Source: a virus. Taken from it: a stretch of DNA of 28,664 nt. Below the pieces are notes generated by a model. The model was given only the letters and a program-made list of their open reading frames with translations. It made no database searches and was not told the DNA's origin. The stretch is taken from IMG/VR virus record IMGVR_UViG_3300030382_003394, positions 1-28,664 of that record, one strand, 5' to 3'. Both the position numbers and the translations under genes were made by a program. Of this stretch, positions 23,307 to 28,664 are shown one piece after another (the stretch's first letter is position 1; each line of letters begins with the position of its first letter).

Positions 23307-25124
23307 TTATGCTCCTGTCATGGGTACTCCACCCAATTCTCTTGCTGCTCTAAATACTTCTTCACTGGGCTCTTGTCCTGAAGGAGCGAACCCACGCTCC
23401 TGTTGCGTTACCTCTCCTCTAGTAGAAGTAGGTAATCCCGGAGATTGTTCTGGTTTAGGGCCTCCTGGTGCTGGTCCTCTAGGACCACCGCCACCAAGCT
23501 GTCCACCCTGTTGTAACTTCTCTAATACAGCCGCCGCTGCTGGATCACCTTCTTTCGCTAAGTCCCTAAACAGCGCAGTCATTTGATACTCTACCATCAT
23601 TGGATGCTTCCTGGCCATGTCACGCAATATACGAGTAGTCTCCTGGTCCGGCTGCTGTATCCCGAGATATTTTTCCATTCGAGTCTCAGCCGACAAAGTG
23701 TCTTTCGTTTGTGTAGCCATAGCAACCTTTCGTACCTCATCATTGGGGAATTGTGGTTTCAGTTGGAAATTGACCCTAAAACCCATTGTATCTTTACCGG
23801 TCAATTGACGGCTATATGGAGCACCAGCCTTATCTCCATACACCTCTACAGTGTAGTCAGGCGCAAAAGTTCTCAACAAACCTAATGCTTTACGTGCCCA
23901 AATAGATAAAGACCGTTCCTGTTGTTTCTGTGGTTGTGTTAGTCGTATTCGTCCAGCATCGCCCTGTTGTGATAATGCATAACCTGAAGCCGCACTCGGC
24001 CCCTCGCCATACATCACTGCCGGGAAAGATGCGTCTGCTATCTCAGTAGCCACCATCGCCATCTGATCTTTGAAATCAGGGGCTGTTCCGGGCCACACCG
24101 GAAATGCAATATCTTCGCCTTCGTTCATCTGCACCACATCTCCAAATGCCGCATCGACTTTTACTGGTCGTCCATCTCGTGTTCTAGCTATCAATGGCAT
24201 ATTCGCAAACACATTCAATAAACGTGTCTGTCGATTGACCCGCCATTCAAGCTCTTCCACCATATTTTTTACTGGGCGCAAAATAGAGTGTCCCCAATCT
24301 TCCGGATTCACATGCCCAATTGGCTTATAAAACATCATTGTGATAGGTATATCCTTATACCCTTCCATAATCCGAGGGCCATCTAGCAATCTATTATCAT
24401 ATAAAGTTGCATTCTCGATACCCCAACTACCGTCCGGCAAAGGAACTTCACCCCAATAGTCTATAAATGTACCTTTCCTCATTTCTTTTTGCTTGGTAGT
24501 AAGCGAGTTGTATTTTTCCATAGGGCCATACTCTCGCTCCATATCATCAATACTGCGCTCAATAGCATAAAACACATGCTTCCATCTACCTAATCTGCCG
24601 CCTGGAACAGGGAATAAATACTTGGCCGGTATTACATGTGTAGTAAGTGGTAGCTGATCATAAACAGCACGCTGGTTGCCTTCTTCGTCTGACTGCACCT
24701 GTAGGGTACTATCGAAGCCATTGTCCCATACAGTTTTTAGGCCTACTGCCCCATCTCGTACCTGATAGAATGTCCAGTCGTATCGTAGGTCAGTTTCCTG
24801 CCTTTCGGAGTTTATATAGATAACACCGTCTAAGAACTGCTCTACTAAACTGGCCTGCTTCTTTAAAGATTCGCTCTCTTCCGGAGAAACAGCCTGTATA
24901 TTGAGCTCATTAGCCGTCAATATTCCCACTGCAAGGTCTACAATATTTGTACCTTTAGTCAGTGTGATACGTCTTTCTCCTGGCTTTGGGGTATCTCTGT
25001 AATGGTCTAAATCGTAAAACCTTTCGTGCTCTTCAATACGATTATGCCACTTATCAGTCATTGCCTTGCAGCGATGAAATTTTTCTAATAAGTCTGCTTC
25101 CCTGTTCATTGATATTTCTGCCAT
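23307..25124 (-). CDS. Portal protein
   Basis: The 605-residue protein fits a phage portal, the dodecameric ring at one capsid vertex through which DNA is packaged and ejected and on which the neck assembles. The N-terminal helical part contains a conserved-looking segment (TLTKGTNIVDLAVGILTANE) followed by the wing region. The middle carries ILRPVKNMVEELEWRVNRQTR and VATEIADASFPAVMYGE, resembling the stem and crown-proximal helices of podovirus-type portals. The tail after about residue 520 is Gly/Pro/Gln-rich (QQGGQLGGGGPRGPAPGG) and probably disordered. Length is typical for portals (about 500-700). AGGA lies eight bases before the ATG. Its gene is followed after one base by a 78-residue protein whose Shine-Dalgarno lies in the portal's last codons, so the two are probably coupled. 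Confidence 0.75.
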   Translation of the reverse strand: MAEISMNREADLLEKFHRCKAMTDKWHNRIEEHERFYDLDHYRDTPKPGERRITLTKGTNIVDLAVGILTANELNIQAVSPEESESLKKQASLVEQFLDGVIYINSERQETDLRYDWTFYQVRDGAVGLKTVWDNGFDSTLQVQSDEEGNQRAVYDQLPLTTHVIPAKYLFPVPGGRLGRWKHVFYAIERSIDDMEREYGPMEKYNSLTTKQKEMRKGTFIDYWGEVPLPDGSWGIENATLYDNRLLDGPRIMEGYKDIPITMMFYKPIGHVNPEDWGHSILRPVKNMVEELEWRVNRQTRLLNVFANMPLIARTRDGRPVKVDAAFGDVVQMNEGEDIAFPVWPGTAPDFKDQMAMVATEIADASFPAVMYGEGPSAASGYALSQQGDAGRIRLTQPQKQQERSLSIWARKALGLLRTFAPDYTVEVYGDKAGAPYSRQLTGKDTMGFRVNFQLKPQFPNDEVRKVAMATQTKDTLSAETRMEKYLGIQQPDQETTRILRDMARKHPMMVEYQMTALFRDLAKEGDPAAAAVLEKLQQGGQLGGGGPRGPAPGGPKPEQSPGLPTSTRGEVTQQERGFAPSGQEPSEEVFRAARELGGVPMTGA

Positions 25125-25190
25125 GATATAGTTCCTATTGTACTACACAATTGCCTATTTCTACCATAAATCCACTCCCTCCATTAGATA

Positions 25191-27203
25191 CTACCATCCC
25201 CAAGTTGTAGTTGGGTCAGCACCGCCTACCCCATATTTTTCTGCACGTTCAAAGTCAGTGAGTTTCTTTTTCTGGCCTTTGCTGACCGGATCCTTTTGTA
25301 CTGGCTCTGCCTTTTCTCGCTCTTCTTGTCCCCAAGTTGTAGTTGGATCACCACCGCCAACTCCCCCATAGAAATCTTCCATCGCTTGAACACTTTCAGT
25401 AAAATCACCCTCATCTTCTTCAGTATCATCAGACATCAACCAATTTGCATAAGCATCAGGCCCCCAAAATCCATGTGTATTTGCAATCTCCTGCTGCCAC
25501 TCTTCATACTTCGATACTGTTGCTTGAGTATCTACAGGAGCCTGCACTGGTTCCGGGAAAAGAATACCCCCCTCCTCGTATTCACTGATTACTGCCCGTG
25601 CAGGACCATGCTTGTCGGTCCACGTGGCTGTTGAAGTTGATGATGTAGACGTGCTTTCTGCCTGTGCTTCTGGCAACCCGGATGAATCCGGGAAGGTAGC
25701 ACCTACATTATCAAAAACAAGTTCTCCAGTTTCTGGATCTATTTGCGGATTTAATGCCTCGAGCAGCCTTTCGTCAATTGGCACGCTTTCACTCCACAAT
25801 CCTTCCTCTTCTCCCCAATACTTTTTATTCCATTCATAATCTAATACAAGCCTTTCTTTGGTCCAATCCTCAAATGATAATTGTGTCCAGCCTATGACAT
25901 CATGATCATGAACATAATGTTCCCAACTACCTTCCCCGAACTCTCCGCCCTTTGCCTCCGTGCTGTACATCAGTTCGTCTAAAGGAATATTATCAATATC
26001 GATGCCAAGTATTCTAGCTGCGTCTGCTATGTTGCCAGCTTTTTTCACGTTCTCCCCTAGTTCAGGATCCCATTCCCATCCAAATACTTCCGATTCTGAC
26101 ATATGTACAAACCAAGGCGACATAGTAGGCCACCTTTCTTCTACAGCCGCTTGTGCATGGAGTGCCCTCACTGCTTCCTCAAACCCTATTCCGTTTTCTT
26201 GAGCATACTGTTTAATTGCAGATTGTGGCATACCAGCCATTTGAAGCTCATACAACATATTTACATCTCCGGTAACACCCTCTTCATAACTAGCAAAAAA
26301 TACATTGTCCGGGTAAGATATAGGGCCTTGGCCGCCCTGACCGCCTTGGCCGCCCTGACCGCCTTGACCGCCCTGGTCGCCTTGGTACTCATATGGACTT
26401 CCCATCGACTGGTCCCAATCAAATTTCCCAGAATTCATCCTTAATGTTGGGTTTACTTGGTTTGTGACCCATCCTGCCCGGGCTTCCTGTACGCCTGCAA
26501 TGGCGGCACCAATGGGGTCATTTCCTATCCTCATATCAGTAGCTCCGCCTAGCTCATCTCTAATACTGCCTTGACTCATACCTGTAGATGCCTGCATAAA
26601 GCCCATAGATGCGCCAGGAGGCATTTGAGCCAAGCCTGGAGACCTATTCGGGGGAATGTTACCAGACATCATTGCAGGCATGCCTCCACCTAGATCAAAT
26701 CCTAATACGGGGACACCTTGATGTGTTGCTTCACCCATGTTGTCGGCAGGAGGTTCATTGCCCCAAAACACCTCTACAGGAGTTTTCTTATCTCCTATGT
26801 TCATTTGGTGTCCTACCTCAGGGCTTACTTCAATAACCTTGTCTTCCTTTTTCCACTGATACCACCGCTCCGGATCTACTGCTTTAATGACAGAAAATGG
26901 GCCGGCCCATCTTCTTTGCTCGTCACGGACACGTATCCATATCTTTTTACCTACATCTTTAGGAGACATCATTTGCACAAGACCCATATTGTCTTTCCAG
27001 GCCGCATTGCCTGATGTAGCCATTTGCATTTGTTGTGCTTCGCTAAGAGATTCTTGAGATATAGATGCATTACCAGCCACCCATATAGCTGTTTCCTGGT
27101 CTAATGTTGCCGCATCAACAGCTACCTGAATATCGCCTTGCTCATTTTTGAAGTCATTAAGAGACAAACCGTATTCAGTTAAGCCTGGGTAGTCTTGTGC
27201 CAT
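25191..27203 (-). CDS. Uncharacterised low-complexity structural-region protein with GGQ repeats
   Basis: I do not recognise this 670-residue protein. Residues about 82-135 (start PKDVGKKIWIRVRD, end DKVIEVSPEVG) look like a small beta-rich domain. The next part is Met/Gly/Pro-rich, then comes a (Gly-Gly-Gln)n stretch near residue 280. The C-terminal half is acidic and Trp-rich, with a Ser/Thr run (STSTSSTSTATW). It ends with two copies of G-V-G-G-[AG]-D-P-T-T-T-W-G, the second being the extreme C-terminus. No signal peptide or membrane helix is evident. The start overlaps the previous stop as TAATG, with AGGAG ten bases upstream inside a perfect CTCCTAGGAG palindrome. Location just before the portal suggests a virion or head-assembly role; low complexity and repeats would fit a flexible internal or assembly protein. 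No biochemical function can be given. Confidence 0.75.
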   Translation of the reverse strand: MAQDYPGLTEYGLSLNDFKNEQGDIQVAVDAATLDQETAIWVAGNASISQESLSEAQQMQMATSGNAAWKDNMGLVQMMSPKDVGKKIWIRVRDEQRRWAGPFSVIKAVDPERWYQWKKEDKVIEVSPEVGHQMNIGDKKTPVEVFWGNEPPADNMGEATHQGVPVLGFDLGGGMPAMMSGNIPPNRSPGLAQMPPGASMGFMQASTGMSQGSIRDELGGATDMRIGNDPIGAAIAGVQEARAGWVTNQVNPTLRMNSGKFDWDQSMGSPYEYQGDQGGQGGQGGQGGQGGQGPISYPDNVFFASYEEGVTGDVNMLYELQMAGMPQSAIKQYAQENGIGFEEAVRALHAQAAVEERWPTMSPWFVHMSESEVFGWEWDPELGENVKKAGNIADAARILGIDIDNIPLDELMYSTEAKGGEFGEGSWEHYVHDHDVIGWTQLSFEDWTKERLVLDYEWNKKYWGEEEGLWSESVPIDERLLEALNPQIDPETGELVFDNVGATFPDSSGLPEAQAESTSTSSTSTATWTDKHGPARAVISEYEEGGILFPEPVQAPVDTQATVSKYEEWQQEIANTHGFWGPDAYANWLMSDDTEEDEGDFTESVQAMEDFYGGVGGGDPTTTWGQEEREKAEPVQKDPVSKGQKKKLTDFERAEKYGVGGADPTTTWGW
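25198..25366 (-). repeat. Direct repeat pair at the C-terminus of the 670-residue protein
   Basis: Two copies, at about 25198-25226 and 25330-25358, share CCCCAAGTTGTAGTTGG exactly (plus strand), followed by a further similar dozen bases with two mismatches. They encode G-V-G-G-A-D-P-T-T-T-W-G (C-terminal copy) and G-V-G-G-G-D-P-T-T-T-W-G. Between them lies a basic segment of about 30 residues (KGQKKKLTDFERAEKYG). The arrangement suggests duplication of a short docking or assembly peptide. Confidence 0.85.
26323..26388 (-). repeat. Tandem 9-bp repeat encoding (Gly-Gly-Gln)n
   Basis: About six near-identical 9-base units, GGCGGTCAG and its synonymous variants, run in tandem and encode collagen-like GGQ triplets within the 670-residue protein. 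The units alternate between GGC-GGT-CAG, GGC-GGC-CAA and GGC-GGT-CAA, so copies have diverged only at silent positions. Such arrays commonly change copy number by slippage. They are much more GC-rich than the surrounding sequence. Confidence 0.9.
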
Positions 27204-28489
27204 TAAGCATAACTCCTAGGAGGATATGTAATATCCCTTTTGCTTTTACCGAAACCTTCTATCACTTGTCCTTCTCGTCCTCTGATAAAACCCGTCTTCA
27301 ATGTAGGATTCGCGGCAATAGATGTCGATTCTTCTCTATTAGCTGCAATTCTTTTTTGGGACCATTTTTTCCCCTGCGCTCGTAAATTCATTTTAGTTGT
27401 AGTATCAACACCAGCAAGAGCATCTTCTACTGCCTCATACATACTGCCATATCTATCATGAAACTGCGCCACAGACCCCTGCATTTTCCCTAATAGTTTA
27501 GTAGCTAAGTTTGGCCCATCTTGATACCCTTGATTTAAAAAATACTGTCTCCATTGCAATATGTTTAGCCCTTCTTTTCCGCGCTTTTGATTCATCATAA
27601 ACCAAAACGAGTTTTCAGGATTCTCTCGCCATTCTGGGCTATATCCATGTATATCATGCACCTGTGCTAAACCACGAGATCTTGGATTATCCATGATATC
27701 CGGATCCTCATAATCCCCTTTAGCATTTGGGTTTCCCCTGCTTTCTGTAGCAATAGTAGCAAGCAAATACTTTGCCATAGTAAGATTGCCTTGTGTCCAG
27801 CGTAATGCTGGCTGAAGCCAGCGCATGGTATCACCCAATACGGCTATATTATCAAATGTCATACCAGGTACACGCGCATCCTCTGCAATAACTGTATTGT
27901 CGGCTGATCTTGTCTCGGCTGTCCGTTTTGAACTAACTCGAGGCCCGGTGAAGAAAGGAATTTTCTTTTCGTTATCACGCTCAACAACAGACCTGCCTGT
28001 AGCAATGTTCTCCTTACGTGCCTGTTCTTTGAACCAAGACCTTGTCAACCGCTCAATGCCACCGGCTATCAGGGCTCCACTGTCATCAAACACCTGATTC
28101 TTATATGCTGCAGTTTCTGGGAAAAAGGCAATATGTGCCTTGTCCCAGTCGCCTGCTAAATGTAACCCAAGCTCCCTCGCTTTTTCCCTTTGTTTCTCAA
28201 AATACAAGTTTCGACCCTTCATCCCTTCTAATTGCGGGTCCCCTGTTGCGGGGTTAGTGGGCCACACATCGACAGCAAGACCAACCCTGTGCCAACTGGC
28301 CATAGTCTGACTGGTACCTTTTTCTACATATTCCCGTTGTTTATCCTCGGTTCTCCATCCTTCCGTTATGGTCGGGTAAAACTCTACCTCCCCTCTATCA
28401 TACAACTCCCGCATATAAAGGACCAATTGATCAATTAAATCATCAAAACGGGCTTTTGATGTCGACGTTACGTGGTATGGGTGGTGCAT
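27203..28489 (-). CDS. Two-domain peptidoglycan hydrolase: M15 peptidase plus lytic transglycosylase
   Basis: The 428-residue protein appears to cut both peptide and sugar bonds of the cell wall. Residues about 40-125 match M15 peptidases. TEGWRTEDKQ is the usual entry motif, ASWHRVGLAVDVW supplies zinc ligands H67 and D74, and DWDKAH supplies D116 and H119 with the D-x-x-H spacing of phage-type M15 endolysins. Residues about 238-300 look like a soluble lytic transglycosylase: ATIATESRGNPNAKG carries the catalytic Glu (E249), followed by RGLAQVHDI, the usual 'G-L-x-Q' strand. There is no signal peptide or membrane segment. Sitting between terminase and portal rather than beside a holin, it is more likely a virion-associated, entry-phase enzyme than the lysis endolysin, but that is inference. 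Its stop overlaps the next start (TAATG). Confidence 0.8.
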   Translation of the reverse strand: MHHPYHVTSTSKARFDDLIDQLVLYMRELYDRGEVEFYPTITEGWRTEDKQREYVEKGTSQTMASWHRVGLAVDVWPTNPATGDPQLEGMKGRNLYFEKQREKARELGLHLAGDWDKAHIAFFPETAAYKNQVFDDSGALIAGGIERLTRSWFKEQARKENIATGRSVVERDNEKKIPFFTGPRVSSKRTAETRSADNTVIAEDARVPGMTFDNIAVLGDTMRWLQPALRWTQGNLTMAKYLLATIATESRGNPNAKGDYEDPDIMDNPRSRGLAQVHDIHGYSPEWRENPENSFWFMMNQKRGKEGLNILQWRQYFLNQGYQDGPNLATKLLGKMQGSVAQFHDRYGSMYEAVEDALAGVDTTTKMNLRAQGKKWSQKRIAANREESTSIAANPTLKTGFIRGREGQVIEGFGKSKRDITYPPRSYA

Positions 28490-28491
28490 GA

Positions 28492-28664
28492 CTAATTCCT
28501 AAACATTACTGGTAAAGACTCTTCAGCCCACGCTACAGGACCTCCTGCATCGTCAGAAAAGTGAGATGTAAGAGATAAAGGCTTATCAATTATATAGGCC
28601 CCGTTAGTAATGGTGTGGTAAGCTGAGGCCGCTAACGATACCACAGAGTCTATCTTGGAGCTAG
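28492..28664 (-). CDS. Probable large terminase subunit, C-terminal end (partial)
   Basis: Only the last 56 codons lie in the window; the reading frame enters from the right edge and stops with TAG at 28492-28494. The visible tail contains SKIDSVVSLAASAYHTI, which resembles the 'K-I-D-x-V-x-A-L-A' helix that often ends phage large terminases, the ATPase/nuclease motors that package DNA. No ATPase or nuclease motif is visible because those parts lie outside. Position supports the call: the gene leads a head-assembly cluster containing portal, scaffold and capsid genes. The stop is two bases before the next ATG, and the AGGA inside the last codons is the ribosome binding site of the next gene, so the two are probably translationally coupled. 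The alternative is any other phage protein with a similar helical tail. Confidence 0.5.
   Translation of the reverse strand, partial: SSKIDSVVSLAASAYHTITNGAYIIDKPLSLTSHFSDDAGGPVAWAEESLPVMFRN

Noticed and set aside
1-28664. Plus-strand open frames of 60-194 codons throughout the window
   Set aside because: All lie opposite well-supported minus-strand genes, have no family resemblance, low-quality starts and compositions expected of antisense frames.

Overview
The window is a late structural-gene block of a tailed double-stranded DNA bacteriophage (Caudoviricetes), probably from an uncultured lineage. Thirteen genes, two of them cut by the window edges, all lie on the minus strand and are read from high to low coordinates. 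They are almost gapless: no stretch longer than about 80 bases lacks a gene, and most junctions overlap or are separated by 1-3 bases. Such packing points to a long polycistronic transcript. I saw no tRNA, CRISPR array, insertion sequence, host-like gene or convincing promoter. The host cannot be named from the sequence.

Layout in the direction of transcription: C-terminal end of a probable large terminase (28492-28664); a two-domain M15 peptidase plus lytic transglycosylase (27203-28489); a 670-residue low-complexity protein (25191-27203); the portal protein (23307-25124); a 78-residue protein (23069-23305); a 505-residue protein of unknown function (21549-23066); one uninterrupted 5683-codon gene that fills 60 % of the window (4494-21545); a scaffold-like protein (3623-4414); an N4-gp56-family major capsid protein (2566-3597); a small decoration-like protein (2165-2554); a coiled-coil structural protein (1367-2089); a head-tail connector-like protein (217-1365); and the start of another structural gene (1-214). 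The order terminase, portal, scaffold, capsid, connector is the classical head-assembly order, so the giant gene sits where podoviruses such as N4 or T7 encode very large internal proteins that are ejected with the DNA.

The main discovery candidate is the giant protein. Four regions can be picked out by eye. Near the N-terminus is a lysozyme/transglycosylase-like region whose expected catalytic Glu is Arg154, followed by a long hydrophobic segment (404-432). In the middle is a tyrosine-recombinase catalytic domain with all six signature positions present (R2820, K2856, H2945, R2948, H2972, Y2981). Next comes a ddrB-type ParB-like domain with a GNAR motif (3547-3550). This architecture matches the idea of a phage 'polyvalent protein': many activities on one chain, packaged in the capsid and delivered with the genome. 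A site-specific recombinase carried inside such a protein, and hence possibly injected, would be unusual. The intact transglycosylase plus peptidase gene nearby could do the wall-cutting that the giant protein's degenerate N-terminus no longer does.

Non-coding structure is sparse but present. Two nearly abutting perfect hairpins lie between the giant gene and the scaffold gene. A 10-bp-stem hairpin lies directly upstream of the Shine-Dalgarno of the coiled-coil gene, and 18 bases of it recur exactly inside the giant gene.
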